From positions 4,712,001-4,776,000 of the forward strand of contig NC_015554.1 of assembly GCF_000213655.1 (NCBI RefSeq): a DNA stretch of 64,000 nucleotides, given 5' to 3'. This stretch comes from Alteromonas naphthalenivorans. Lineage in GTDB: Bacteria; Pseudomonadota; Gammaproteobacteria; Enterobacterales; Alteromonadaceae. Below, one piece after another: positions 39,388 to 48,884 of the stretch; position 1 is the first letter of the stretch; each line of letters starts with the position of its first letter. The translations under genes and the position numbers were made by a program. Below the pieces are notes generated by a model. It saw nothing but the letters and a program-made list of their open reading frames with translations. It was not told where the DNA came from and made no database searches.

Positions 39388-39552
39388 TCAGCTCTGAAGC
39401 AAGAAAAAGCAAAACGGCAGAGTACAGATTTAGCATGTTGGGTGTCGGGTAGGTGTCATAGTTTGTTGTTAAGCTTAATCTGAAACTGGTGTTTATCAGT
39501 ATTAGCAGTTAACGTAATCGCCGTTACCCTCGATGATAATAAGGAAATAACA

Positions 39553-40368
39553 ATGAAGAAGTTAGCCAAATTAGTACTCGCAGCCACGCTTGGCATGTCA
39601 GCAACCTATGCTAGCGCCGATGCTATATCAGATGCAGCCATGAGCGAACACCGCTCAGCACAAGCCAAAGTACGTGATGAATTCCGTAATCCTCAGCAAA
39701 CATTACGATTCTTTGGCGTTAAGCCAGACATGACAGTAGTTGAAATTTCACCAGGTGGCGGCTGGTATGCCGACATTATTGCGCCTTTGGTTCAAAAAGA
39801 AGGTCAGTACATTGCTGCTCACTTCTTCGTTGACGAGTCGACCAACGATTATTACCGTAAGTCGCTAGAAAACTTCAATCAAAAAGTAAAAGACAGCGCG
39901 CCTTATCAAGGTGTAAAAGTCACTGCTTTTCACCCAACCAAAGCCCTTGATATTGCAGAGCCTGGTAGTGCCGATGTGGTACTTACTTTCCGTAATATTC
40001 ATAACTGGTACATGGGCCAAGGTGAAGAAGGCATCGACAACGCATTTGGTGCTTTCTTTAAAGCCCTTAAACCTGGTGGCGTGCTAGGTGTGGTAGAACA
40101 TGAACTCCCTGAATCTGCTGACGATGCAGCGATGAAGAAAAGTGGCTATATGAAGCGTTCTTTCGTTGTTGCTGCAGCCGAGAAAGCGGGCTTTGAGCTT
40201 GAAGAAGCTAGTGACATCAATGCAAACTCTAAAGATACAGCCGACCACCCGCGCGGTGTATGGACGCTTCCTCCTAGCCTCAAATTAAAAGATCAAGATC
40301 GTGAGAAGTACCTTGCCATTGGCGAGAGTAATCGCATGACGCTTAAGTTTAAAAAGCCTAGTTTATAA
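39553..40368 (+). CDS. Exported class I SAM-dependent methyltransferase-like protein
   Basis: 271 residues. A clear signal peptide (MKKLAKLVLAATLGMSATYASA|D) precedes a Rossmann methyltransferase fold: MTVVEISPGGGWYADIIAPLV as SAM motif I, AEPGSADVVLTFRNIHNWY, and FKALKPGGVLGVVEHEL. Similar signal-bearing methyltransferase-like proteins occur in other proteobacteria; how SAM would reach the periplasm is unclear, so the activity is uncertain. It lies 42 bp before purD, on the same strand, and may be co-transcribed with it. Confidence 0.82.
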   Translation: MKKLAKLVLAATLGMSATYASADAISDAAMSEHRSAQAKVRDEFRNPQQTLRFFGVKPDMTVVEISPGGGWYADIIAPLVQKEGQYIAAHFFVDESTNDYYRKSLENFNQKVKDSAPYQGVKVTAFHPTKALDIAEPGSADVVLTFRNIHNWYMGQGEEGIDNAFGAFFKALKPGGVLGVVEHELPESADDAAMKKSGYMKRSFVVAAAEKAGFELEEASDINANSKDTADHPRGVWTLPPSLKLKDQDREKYLAIGESNRMTLKFKKPSL

Positions 40369-40409
40369 AACCTAAGTCGTAAAACCAAAACCTTAAAACG
40401 GAATAGTTA

Positions 40410-41723
40410 ATGAACGTACTTGTAATTGGCGGCGGTGGCCGCGAGCATGCGCTAGCTTACAAAGCAGCGCAATCTTCTGATGTTTCAACAGTGTTTGTTG
40501 CCCCTGGTAATGCTGGAACCGCAATAGAACCTAAGCTAGAAAACGTAGCAATTGATGTAAACGATATTCTTGGTTTACTGTCTTTTGCTAAAGGTAACGA
40601 TGTTGAATTAACCATTGTTGGCCCAGAAGCGCCGTTGGTTGCAGGTGTGGTAGATGCGTTCACTAACGAAGGCTTAATGATATTTGGCCCTACACAAGCT
40701 GCCGCGCAGCTTGAAGGGTCTAAAGCCTTTACTAAAGATTTTCTAGCTCGCCATAATATTCCTACCGCTGAATATCAGAACTTTACTGAAATTGACCCAG
40801 CCATCGCTTACGTGCGTGAAAAAGGCGCGCCTATTGTAATTAAGGCAGACGGCCTAGCAGCAGGTAAAGGCGTAATTGTAGCGATGACGCTACAAGAAGC
40901 AGAAGATGCCATTCGCGACATGCTAGCAGGTAATGCCTTTGGTGAAGCTGGTAGCCGCGTTGTAGTAGAAGAATTCTTAGATGGTGAAGAAGCCTCGTTT
41001 ATCGTTATGGTAGACGGTAAAAGCGTGCTTCCTTTTGCCACAAGCCAAGACCATAAGCGCGCCGCAAATGGCGACAAAGGCCCTAATACAGGTGGTATGG
41101 GTGCATACTCTCCTGCCCCAGTGGTAACACAAGAAATTCACGATCGCGTGATGAAAGAAGTGATTATGCCAACGGTTGAAGGCATGGCGTCAGAAGGTAA
41201 TCCTTACATGGGTTTCTTGTACGCTGGTTTAATGATTATGGCCGATGGTACGCCCAAAGTGATTGAATATAACTGCCGCTTTGGCGACCCAGAAACCCAG
41301 CCTATTATGCTGCGTTTACAATCTGATATTGTCGCTTTGTGCCAAGCGGCCTGTAAGGGCGAGCTTGATAGCCAAACGATTGAGTTTGATGAACGTGCCG
41401 CCATCGGCGTGGTTCTTGCGGCAGGTGGTTACCCTGGTAGTTATGATAAAGGCGATGAAATTACTGGCTTTGAGCATGCAGCCGAATTAGACGGCAAAGT
41501 TTTTCACGCCGGTACGTCACTAGAAGACGGCAAAGTGGTGACTAACGGTGGCCGCGTATTGTGCGCCACTGCCATGGGTAATAACGTGACTGAAGCGCAG
41601 CAAAAAGCGTATGAGCTTGTAAATGCAATTCAGTTCAAAGACGCGTATTTTCGCACCGACATTGGCTACCGTGCCATTGCCCGTGAGTCTAGTGCCGACG
41701 AAGCGCTTATAGATGCCATGTAG
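40410..41723 (+). CDS. purD: Phosphoribosylamine-glycine ligase (GAR synthetase)
   Basis: Second step of de novo purine synthesis, joining glycine to phosphoribosylamine with ATP. 437 residues (family about 430): N-domain MNVLVIGGGGREHALAYKA, ATP-grasp VIKADGLAAGKGVIVA and VVVEEFLDGEEASFIVMVDG, active-site HKRAANGDKGPNTGGMGAYSP, and EYNCRFGDPETQ. It is followed by a terminator at 41786. Confidence 0.97.
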   Translation: MNVLVIGGGGREHALAYKAAQSSDVSTVFVAPGNAGTAIEPKLENVAIDVNDILGLLSFAKGNDVELTIVGPEAPLVAGVVDAFTNEGLMIFGPTQAAAQLEGSKAFTKDFLARHNIPTAEYQNFTEIDPAIAYVREKGAPIVIKADGLAAGKGVIVAMTLQEAEDAIRDMLAGNAFGEAGSRVVVEEFLDGEEASFIVMVDGKSVLPFATSQDHKRAANGDKGPNTGGMGAYSPAPVVTQEIHDRVMKEVIMPTVEGMASEGNPYMGFLYAGLMIMADGTPKVIEYNCRFGDPETQPIMLRLQSDIVALCQAACKGELDSQTIEFDERAAIGVVLAAGGYPGSYDKGDEITGFEHAAELDGKVFHAGTSLEDGKVVTNGGRVLCATAMGNNVTEAQQKAYELVNAIQFKDAYFRTDIGYRAIARESSADEALIDAM

Positions 41724-41785
41724 ATGTCTTATTGAGCCTCTTATTTAATCTCTTGTTAAGAGAAACGCTGAGTAAAAGCTCATGT

Positions 41786-41825
41786 AAACGCCGCCTAAGC
41801 TAATTATACTTCGGCGGCGTTTTTG
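41786..41825 (+). terminator. Terminator after purD
   Basis: AAACGCCGCC (41786-41795) pairs with GGCGGCGTTT (41813-41822), followed by TTTG; long 17-nt loop. The A-rich left arm also gives a short T-run on the minus strand, so it may serve the convergent gene too. Confidence 0.8.
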
Positions 41826-41842
41826 TTTGTATTAACCCGTGC

Positions 41843-42589
41843 TTACTTTAACTCAAGCACATCAAATACAGACGCATCTTTGTATCCTTGGTTTTTATCC
41901 CCGTCTATTGGGATTATAGGGTGAGACCCCATGAAGTGCTCTCTATCGCCTCCGTCGGCATCACAGTAAGCCAGCATAAAACCTAGCTTCATGCCCTTTT
42001 TAAGCGTTACAGGGGTGTTGGATTCACCGTGCACATAATCATCAGCATACACTTTTATTGCGGTTTCCCAATGCACCACAAACGGGGCGTCTGATTGGCG
42101 TTTCCACGCACTATCAACATGGTCGTTATAAAGCTGTGGCACAGCTTCACCCTTATTTTCTGTTGCCATGCTTGGGCCGATATCCGCCACTTGGTTGTCT
42201 AACGCTAAGTGGTATGCAAAAGCATTGTAGTTGTTGAAGTGGTCGCCACCTGAGCCGTCTGCATCAATGAATATCTCTAAACAATCGTCATCCCAATAAC
42301 GCTCTATGGGCGAGGCATAGGTGTCAGATAAATGGTCATCTCGAATTTCAGCCAACAAATACAGGGCATCTTCGTTCCAGCGAAGTTTATACTTTCCTGT
42401 AAAATCACTGGCAGAGGGTGTATCACCAATGATCACTTCATTCATAGGATACCAATCATCCCCTTGCCAAAGTGCCTCGTTCGCTATCCCATCAATAGTG
42501 GGTGCAGCTTCGGTATGCAGTGCTTCATCTGCATTTACACTTACCGTAGCTGTACACATTACCACTGCCAGCCAATGACATGCTTTCAT
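41843..42589 (-). CDS. Exported carbohydrate-binding (CBM9/DUF1083-like) protein
   Basis: 248 residues with signal peptide (MKACHWLAVVMCTATVSVNA|D) followed by a single beta-sandwich of the CBM9/DUF1083 type: PTIDGIANEALWQGDDWYPM, KYKLRWNEDALYLLAEIRDD, YWDDDCLEIFIDADGSGGDHFNNYNAFAYHLA, and LGFMLAYCDADGG. Acidic clusters could bind Ca2+. The family is a sugar- or xylan-binding domain in larger enzymes; stand-alone versions are probably periplasmic glycan binders. Convergent with purD. Confidence 0.82.
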   Translation of the reverse strand: MKACHWLAVVMCTATVSVNADEALHTEAAPTIDGIANEALWQGDDWYPMNEVIIGDTPSASDFTGKYKLRWNEDALYLLAEIRDDHLSDTYASPIERYWDDDCLEIFIDADGSGGDHFNNYNAFAYHLALDNQVADIGPSMATENKGEAVPQLYNDHVDSAWKRQSDAPFVVHWETAIKVYADDYVHGESNTPVTLKKGMKLGFMLAYCDADGGDREHFMGSHPIIPIDGDKNQGYKDASVFDVLELK

Positions 42590-42679
42590 AGTTAATCCTT
42601 ATTTTATTAACGGTGTATTTTTGCTTACCTGCCGATTCTTGGTAGAGTATTAAACTGCACCTGTAACGCAAAGGCATTT

Positions 42680-43636
42680 ATGTCACTTCAGACCACTTGC
42701 TACAATATTTTAGCTTCTTATAAAGATGCTCAATCACATCACAAAACAAGTAAGTACTTTGATGTGATACTCGTGACTGTCATTGTGATTAATATCGCTA
42801 CTATGATGCTATCTACCGTGCCGGGTACCTCTTCACAATGGGGTACAGAGTTACACATTATTGAAGTGATTTCTGTCTGCCTTTTTACCCTTGAGTACAT
42901 ACTTCGTATTTGGAGTAGTGGCGCAGCACCGCCTTCGGCACTAGCATCGTCAAAAGACGTTCAATTGCATACGCCTTGGCAAAAGCGCTGGTACTATCTT
43001 AAAAGTCCTATGGCGCTGATTGATTTGCTTGCCATATTACCTTTCTACCTAAGCATGTTTGTTACCCTAGATTTACGGATATTACGGGTATTCAGAGTGC
43101 TGCGAATATTAAAACTTGGGCGCTACTCGCGCTCGATGCAAACGCTGATTACTGCCATAAGAAACGAGTCTCATGCATTAATTGCCGCACTCAGCGTGCT
43201 GATGTTGTTTACCGTTATTGCTGCCACCTGCATTTATTACATTGAACACACTGCGCAGCCTGAGGCATTCAGCAGTATACCTGCTTCACTATGGTGGGCA
43301 GTGGTAACACTCACTACTGTGGGCTATGGTGACATTGTTCCCATCACGCCTGGGGGCAAACTTTTTGGTGGTTTAATCACCATTTTAGGCATCTGCTTTT
43401 ATGCCCTTCCAGCAGGTATTTTGTCGTCTAGTTTTACCGCTCAAATGCAGTTAAAAAGAGACCGCTTTAAAGAAACCGTTCGTACGGCATTGGAAGATGG
43501 GAAATTTAGCGACCACGATGCTAATCACTTGGAGCGAATGCGAGCACTACTTGATTTAGATGAAGAAGAAGCTCGACTAATCATTCGCTTACTGCAACAT
43601 CATCATAAAAACGACAGCCGTGAAAAAGATAGCTAA
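42680..43636 (+). CDS. Voltage-gated potassium channel-like ion transporter
   Basis: 318 residues with six helices: S1-S3 at about 30-130, S4 with repeating Arg (LRILRVFRVLRILKLGRYSRS), S5, the pore LWWAVVTLTTVGYGDIVPITPGGK with the TVGYGD K+ filter, and S6. A cytosolic C-terminal tail of about 60 residues follows (HDANHLERMRALLDLDEEEARLI). It resembles Kv-type channels of marine bacteria. Single gene. Confidence 0.92.
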   Translation: MSLQTTCYNILASYKDAQSHHKTSKYFDVILVTVIVINIATMMLSTVPGTSSQWGTELHIIEVISVCLFTLEYILRIWSSGAAPPSALASSKDVQLHTPWQKRWYYLKSPMALIDLLAILPFYLSMFVTLDLRILRVFRVLRILKLGRYSRSMQTLITAIRNESHALIAALSVLMLFTVIAATCIYYIEHTAQPEAFSSIPASLWWAVVTLTTVGYGDIVPITPGGKLFGGLITILGICFYALPAGILSSSFTAQMQLKRDRFKETVRTALEDGKFSDHDANHLERMRALLDLDEEEARLIIRLLQHHHKNDSREKDS

Positions 43637-43742
43637 AATATGCTGGGTAATTGCTCACTCGACCCCTTACTTAAGTCTAACTCTTGATTAATGGTGACAG
43701 TGGGCTTATAACTAGTACCCGTCATTTCTCAAACGAATTTCT

Positions 43743-44648
43743 ATGTCTGTAAAACATCCAATTATTGCCATTACCGGTTCGTCAGGGGCAGGAACAACCA
43801 CGACAACCAATGCTATACGCCACATTTTCAGAAACTTAAATGTGAACGCAGCAGTGGTTGGCGGCGACAGTTTCCACCGATTTACTCGCCCGGAAATGGA
43901 AGTGGAAATTCGCAAAGCCCAAGAACAGGGCCGACATATTAGTTACTTTGGCCCGAAGGCCAACGATTTCGAATTACTCGAAACCCTCTTTAGAGAATAC
44001 GGAAGCTCGGGTTCAGGCCAGTTCCGCCAGTACCTGCACACCTTTGATGAAGCCGTGCCTTTTAATCAAATGCCGGGCACCTTTACCCCATGGCAAGATT
44101 TACCACAAAATACCGACTTACTGTTTTATGAAGGCTTGCATGGCGGCGTAAAGACCGAAGAAAATGATGTAGCCAAGCATGTGGATTTATTGGTAGGCAT
44201 GGTGCCTATTGTAAACCTTGAGTGGATTCAAAAAATTGTGCGCGATACCACCGACCGAGGCCATTCACGTGAAGCGGTAATGAGTAGCATCGTGCGTGGG
44301 CTAGATGATTATTTCCAATACATCACGCCCCAGTTCTCTCAAACCCATGTTAACTTTCAACGTGTACCTACTGTAGACACCTCAAACCCTTTCAGTGCTC
44401 GTGAAATCCCTACGCAAGATGAAAGTTTTGTTGTGGTTCGCTTCAGGCGTGAAATGAAGCATGTTGACTATCCTTATTTACTGCAAATGATTGATGGCGC
44501 GTTTATGTCGCGTATTAATACACTCGTAGTACCTGGCGGTAAAATGGGGTTAGCCATGGAGCTTATTCTTACTCCACTATTGGAAGATATTCTAAATAGA
44601 AAGCGTCGTGCTGGCCACCAAATGGATTGGTTGAATTCTCAAGAATAA
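43743..44648 (+). CDS. prk: Phosphoribulokinase-type kinase
   Basis: 301 residues with P-loop AITGSSGAGTTTTTNA, then DSFHRFTRPEMEVEIRKA, YFGPKANDFELLETLF, and LLFYEGLHGGVKTEENDVAKHVDLLVGMVPIVNLEWIQKI as in the proteobacterial (PrkB-type) enzymes. No Rubisco gene is visible, so autotrophy is not implied; the role in heterotrophs such as this is unclear. It is the last host-like gene before the A+T-rich accessory region. Confidence 0.93.
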   Translation: MSVKHPIIAITGSSGAGTTTTTNAIRHIFRNLNVNAAVVGGDSFHRFTRPEMEVEIRKAQEQGRHISYFGPKANDFELLETLFREYGSSGSGQFRQYLHTFDEAVPFNQMPGTFTPWQDLPQNTDLLFYEGLHGGVKTEENDVAKHVDLLVGMVPIVNLEWIQKIVRDTTDRGHSREAVMSSIVRGLDDYFQYITPQFSQTHVNFQRVPTVDTSNPFSAREIPTQDESFVVVRFRREMKHVDYPYLLQMIDGAFMSRINTLVVPGGKMGLAMELILTPLLEDILNRKRRAGHQMDWLNSQE

Positions 44649-44964
44649 TTAGTTCTAACAGATTTTATATAACATTAAAAAATTTCAAAACAGGCTTTCT
44701 AGGAAGCCTTATTTAATTATTTTAGATAACACAAGAAATTAGACTAAAGTATTAATTCTTGAATTTTAAATGCTATTTTTCCTTATCAACATTGCACTAA
44801 AATGGTTACTTAGAACGTACCAAATTCTTTTTGATATTTATTCCTCAAACGCCATCTCTTGCCTGCTTTAATTTTATATTAAAGATATAAATGCTATTAA
44901 AACAATTAAATTCAAAGCGTTATTCATAACTTCACTTATTTATGTTGTTGCTCAAAATTAACAA
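44649..44964. other. Gene-free, very A+T-rich spacer with a weak terminator
   Basis: No ORF is supported. A stem AGGCTTTC/GGAAGCCT (44692-44710) with a T-rich tail may terminate prk. Beyond it, the sequence drops sharply in G+C and marks the start of the accessory region. Confidence 0.6.
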
Positions 44965-44992
44965 GTGAATCGACCAGACTTTACTAGACAGA

Positions 44993-45302
44993 TTTTCGTT
45001 TGAATTCTTCTAGCTTTTCATAAGCCAGTGAAGGCATATTATTCGCTTCACCATGCTTCCGTCTAGAGTTATAAAACATTTCGATGTAATCGAATCAATT
45101 TAGCTACGCGATGTTTGCTGCAAGCTTCGCCTAAATCCTTAAGGTCACTCGTGACTTTTCTATACCCATAGACACAGCCACTTTCTAGCCAAGAATGCTT
45201 AATTAACCCCATCAGGCGCTCATCTTCTAACTGTCGCTTTGATTTCGGTTTATCCACCCATGCGTAGAAGCCACTTCGTTGTATTAAAAGTGCTTCACAC
45301 AT
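44993..45302 (-). pseudogene. IS3-family orfB (DDE transposase), internal deletion
   Basis: The 5' part reads MCEALLIQRSGFYAWVDKPK, SWLESGCVYGYRKVTSDLKD and HRVAKLIR, then near 45085 joins, out of frame, the 3' end IEMFYNSRRKHGEANNMPSL, AYEKLEEFKRKSV. All DDE catalytic segments are lost. Normal orfB is about 270-290 residues; roughly 100 remain. Confidence 0.8.
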
Positions 45303-45334
45303 TAGTTTTATTGGGTAATTCTTGAGCCTAGCTT

Positions 45335-45622
45335 TTATGAACGCGTATTTTTCTTTGACTCGCCCGCGAAAAATATGGTTTCCTTTAGGATGTCGCGTTC
45401 CATTGTTACGCGTTTATGTTCTTTCTCTAGCTGCTTAATTCGGTCGGATTGTTCTTGAGACTGCCTATGTTCTTCACTCTCTGGGCCGTAGGCTTTTATC
45501 CAGTTATACAGCGAACTGCTAGTCACTCCCAGCCTCTCAGAAACGCTTGCCACCGAATAACCTTGGTCGGTAACTTGTTTGACGGCTTGTATTTTAAATT
45601 CTTCTGTAAATCGCTGAGACAT
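45335..45622 (-). CDS. IS3-family transposase OrfA
   Basis: 95 residues: HTH (FKIQAVKQVTDQGYSVASVS, ERLGVTSSSLYNWIKAYG) then a leucine-zipper-like coiled coil (QSDRIKQLEKEHKRVTMERDILKE). Intact DNA-binding and dimerisation subunit of the element. Without a complete orfB it cannot transpose the element; it might act as a repressor. Confidence 0.85.
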   Translation of the reverse strand: MSQRFTEEFKIQAVKQVTDQGYSVASVSERLGVTSSSLYNWIKAYGPESEEHRQSQEQSDRIKQLEKEHKRVTMERDILKETIFFAGESKKNTRS

Positions 45623-45767
45623 CTTTTCTCCTTAGTACACATAGTTATAAAGCAATTAAGTGTCTAGAGAAGTCTGGTCGATTCACAACCTGCAAACTCA
45701 ATTGATATTTCAGGTTATAAGCAACAAACCTCGATACTAGTACAGGAAGCCAAGCCCAACTAAGAAT

Positions 45768-48700
45768 TTAACTCGCCAACGTGTTATCTATGTTTCCTTT
45801 GGCTGCTTTGGTTAGCTTTAGTTTCTTACCTAATCCGAGTAAAACAGGAATTAAAATGAGTGTAATCGGCGTTGCAAATAATTCGCCAAAAACTAACGAA
45901 ATAGCCGCTGGCTTGAGATATTGAGCTGTTTCTGAGTTTTCCATCAGCAGCGGCAACAACCCGCACACCGTAGTTACTGTGGTCAGGAAAATGGCTTTCA
46001 TTCTACTCTTACCCGACTCAAAAAGTGATTCAGTTAAAGGCATACCACCGCGATGAAGTTGATTGAACCGTGTCATCAGTACTAAAGAGTCATTCACCAC
46101 AACCCCAGTCATCGCCATCATGCCAAACAACGACAATATGCTAACGCTCACGCCCATTAGCGCATGCCCTAACACCGCACCCGCAAAACCAAAAGGTATA
46201 ACTGACATAATGATCAACGGTTGAAAGTAAGATTTCAACGGAATAGCAAGCAATACATAAATAAGAAATAACGTCATCACTAACGCTTTTCTAAATCCCG
46301 ATTGCACTTCAGTAATCTCTGCAAACTCTCCAACAGGAGTAACTTTAACGCCTGGATATTGGAGCAGTAAATTTGGTAATACTCTAGTTTCCAACGCTTG
46401 CCAAACAGACTCTGGAGAACTAACATCCCTGTTATGACGCCACTGTATAGTAACCACTTCATCGCGGTTGCGACGGTAAAGCACCTCAGGGGTTCGACTG
46501 TATTTAATGTCACTTACCTGTCCAAGACTGGCGAACCCACCATTCGGCAAAGCTACCCTGGTACTTTTTAGCTGCGAAACAGATTTCCTCGCCTGCTCTG
46601 GCAATGCCACGATGACAGAAACTTCTTCACCGTCATCTAATAAACGATGCAATTCTATTTCGCCAAAAGCCCCTCCGACTAAAACAGCCAGATCGCGTTG
46701 AGTAAGTCCAAGTTGTTGGCCTCTCTCATTCAAGGTCACGGAGAGTTGCCGTCGACCCGCTTGACTGTCATCAAAGGGGTTTCCAACACCCGGTAATGAT
46801 TCGATGTGTCCTTTCAGTTGCTCGGCTACTTGTTTAGCAATTTCCCTTGTATTAGCAGATATAGCAATTGCAGTCCCACCCGCTGGCTCATCTGCTAAAC
46901 TAAAATCGATCGAATAATGGCCTTCAACATATCCGGTCTCTAGCTGCCAAGCTTCGAGTATTGACTGACTGGGAATACCCTGCAAAGCCGCCTTGGATAA
47001 TTCAATAGTTGCCTCGATTTTCTTGCCATTATCAACGGCCACCAAGCTTTTAGTTATTACTGGTTGATCAAATGAAAATTTGTTTTGCAACCGATAGTTG
47101 GTTGAGGCTATTGCTGATTCCATTTGTATTGCGTTCCGATTGGTCAACTCTGGTGAAGCATCTTGATCCATTATGACGGTTGCAGTTCCATACCGCCCTG
47201 GGATCTCGGGGAAAAACACCGCAGGAATAGTGCCTTTTACCAGTCCTCCCCAAGCGATTAGCATAACAGATCCGAATAACATTAGAGTCGTGGCTTGATG
47301 TCTAAGCGCGAACTTGAGCGAAGGTTCAAAGAGATTTTGAGAAAACAACTGCAGTCCACGCTGACAAACTTCACGCAACGCCATAAAAAAACGACCAAAC
47401 AAGTTCGGCACGTATTTTTTTTGTGACACAAAACTAAGGTGTGATGGTAGTATTAGCTTGCTTTCTATCAACGAGAAAATTAGAGCAAATATCACAACTG
47501 CGGAAAACCCAGCGAGAATCTCCGCGAGTTCATTTTCTATCCACAACATCGGCGAAAATGCTGCGATAGTCGTTAATACACCAAATGTAGTCGCCGTTGA
47601 GACAACATTAACGCCATGCCATGCTGCTTGTTTAGGATCGCTATGTTTTTTTCGCGCATCATGAATGCTCTCACCGACGACCACGGCATCATCAACAAGT
47701 ACACCCAATACTAAAATCATACCGAACAAAGTAATGTCGTTAATGCTGTAATTGAACTGTGGTAAATCCATTAACCACAATGCACCAGAGAGAGAAACGG
47801 GAATTCCCAACGCTACCCAACAAGCTAAGCGTAGTTCCAAGAAAATACCGAGTATAACCAATACGATGACTAAGCCTTGAATGGCGTTGTTACTGAGTAA
47901 ATCCAGTTGCTCTGTGATATAAGGTGCCATATCTGCCATCACGGTGGCTTCAATACTGGTCGGTAGCAGTGGTTGAACTTCGCTGAGCACGTGTTTAGTT
48001 GCTTCACTAACCTTGAGCAAATTGTCTTCACTACTGGTCTCTACCATTAGAGCAACAGCTTCTTTACCCGCAAAGCGAACAACACTGTCATCCTCTTGAT
48101 GAATACGCGCAACGTCCGCAATATCTCGTAGAGCTAATTTTCCTTGCGCTGAAGTGATAATAGGCAATTGCGTCAAACGTGTTAGGCTATCAGCGAAACC
48201 ATCGCCTCGCAAAGTGATCCGGCCATTTTCAGTTTTTAATTCTCCGCTTCGATACTCGAGTGACCATTCGGAGATTTGCTCTGCTAAAGACTCGGGAGTT
48301 AAACCGAAGTGTTGAAGTTTGTGTGGATCTGGACAAATCGACAATTTGCTCTTCTTTTTACCTAAATTAGTAATTTTGGAGATCGCGGGATGCTTTTTTA
48401 ACGCCTTTTGGATCTGGTTAGTCGCCTGTTGCAGGGTGCTCTCATCTACGTCACCGTGAACAACTATAAATGAAGCCAAATTGCCAAATTCATCGGGGAT
48501 GATCCTAGGACGTTCGGCTTTGTCAGGAAAGCCGACAATGGCTTCAACCTGATTTCGCACGTTCTCTATCAGCTTATCCAAGTCAGTTCCTGACGTTTTA
48601 CGCACAGTAATTTCAGCATACCCCGCGTGAGAAGCGCTCATTACGCTTTTAATCCCCGCCACGCCGCTAATGGCATTTTCAATTCGCTGTGTGATGCTAC

Positions 48701-48884
48701 TATCAATTTGCTCAGGAGTGGCTCCTGGGTAAACTACAGAAATATTGAGTCGCGACGGAGAAGTTTGAGGAAAACTCTCCACGCGAATATTACTAATGGT
48801 CAAGTATCCGGAAACAAGAATAAAAGCCATTAATAAATTGGCTGCTACCGGATTATCAAGGAACCAGCGAGTTAACCACTTCAC
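45768..48884 (-). CDS. RND efflux transporter permease (HAE-type)
   Basis: 1038 residues from GTG 48884 with GAGGAGGT upstream, overlapping the adaptor stop by 4 bp (GTGA). AcrB-like fold: MKWLTRWFLDNPVAANLLMAF opening helix, two large periplasmic loops, helices 2-6 with GMILVLGVLVDDAVVVGESIH (proton-relay Asp pair), and helices 7-12 with VYVLLAIPLKSYFQP-like and GIVVNDSLVLMTRFN segments. It exports drugs or lipophilic compounds by proton motive force, together with the adaptor; no TolC-type gene is seen here, so the host's would be used. Confidence 0.93.
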   Translation of the reverse strand: MKWLTRWFLDNPVAANLLMAFILVSGYLTISNIRVESFPQTSPSRLNISVVYPGATPEQIDSSITQRIENAISGVAGIKSVMSASHAGYAEITVRKTSGTDLDKLIENVRNQVEAIVGFPDKAERPRIIPDEFGNLASFIVVHGDVDESTLQQATNQIQKALKKHPAISKITNLGKKKSKLSICPDPHKLQHFGLTPESLAEQISEWSLEYRSGELKTENGRITLRGDGFADSLTRLTQLPIITSAQGKLALRDIADVARIHQEDDSVVRFAGKEAVALMVETSSEDNLLKVSEATKHVLSEVQPLLPTSIEATVMADMAPYITEQLDLLSNNAIQGLVIVLVILGIFLELRLACWVALGIPVSLSGALWLMDLPQFNYSINDITLFGMILVLGVLVDDAVVVGESIHDARKKHSDPKQAAWHGVNVVSTATTFGVLTTIAAFSPMLWIENELAEILAGFSAVVIFALIFSLIESKLILPSHLSFVSQKKYVPNLFGRFFMALREVCQRGLQLFSQNLFEPSLKFALRHQATTLMLFGSVMLIAWGGLVKGTIPAVFFPEIPGRYGTATVIMDQDASPELTNRNAIQMESAIASTNYRLQNKFSFDQPVITKSLVAVDNGKKIEATIELSKAALQGIPSQSILEAWQLETGYVEGHYSIDFSLADEPAGGTAIAISANTREIAKQVAEQLKGHIESLPGVGNPFDDSQAGRRQLSVTLNERGQQLGLTQRDLAVLVGGAFGEIELHRLLDDGEEVSVIVALPEQARKSVSQLKSTRVALPNGGFASLGQVSDIKYSRTPEVLYRRNRDEVVTIQWRHNRDVSSPESVWQALETRVLPNLLLQYPGVKVTPVGEFAEITEVQSGFRKALVMTLFLIYVLLAIPLKSYFQPLIIMSVIPFGFAGAVLGHALMGVSVSILSLFGMMAMTGVVVNDSLVLMTRFNQLHRGGMPLTESLFESGKSRMKAIFLTTVTTVCGLLPLLMENSETAQYLKPAAISLVFGELFATPITLILIPVLLGLGKKLKLTKAAKGNIDNTLAS

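Larger units (their letters stand above)
44965..45686. mobile_element. Internally deleted IS3-family element with both inverted repeats
   Basis: Terminal inverted repeats match over about 26 bp: GTGAATCGACCAGACTTTAC at 44965 and its counterpart GTGAATCGACCAGACTTCTC (complement) ending at 45686, both continuing to TAGACA. Inside, on the minus strand, orfA is whole but orfB jumps from AKLIRL directly to YIEMFYNSRRKHGEANN and ends LEEFKRKSV; the catalytic middle is missing. No clear target duplication. It could be mobilised only in trans. Confidence 0.85.

Noticed and set aside
38735..39400. CRISPR array
   Set aside because: Units are 128-129 bp, contiguous and palindromic, without unique spacers or cas genes.
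39102..39483. Plus-strand ORFs across the palindromic repeats
   Set aside because: The repeated peptide is a by-product of the tandem DNA repeat; no start signal or family match.
43743..44648. Evidence of CO2 fixation from prk
   Set aside because: No Rubisco or carboxysome gene is present and this kinase type is common in heterotrophs.
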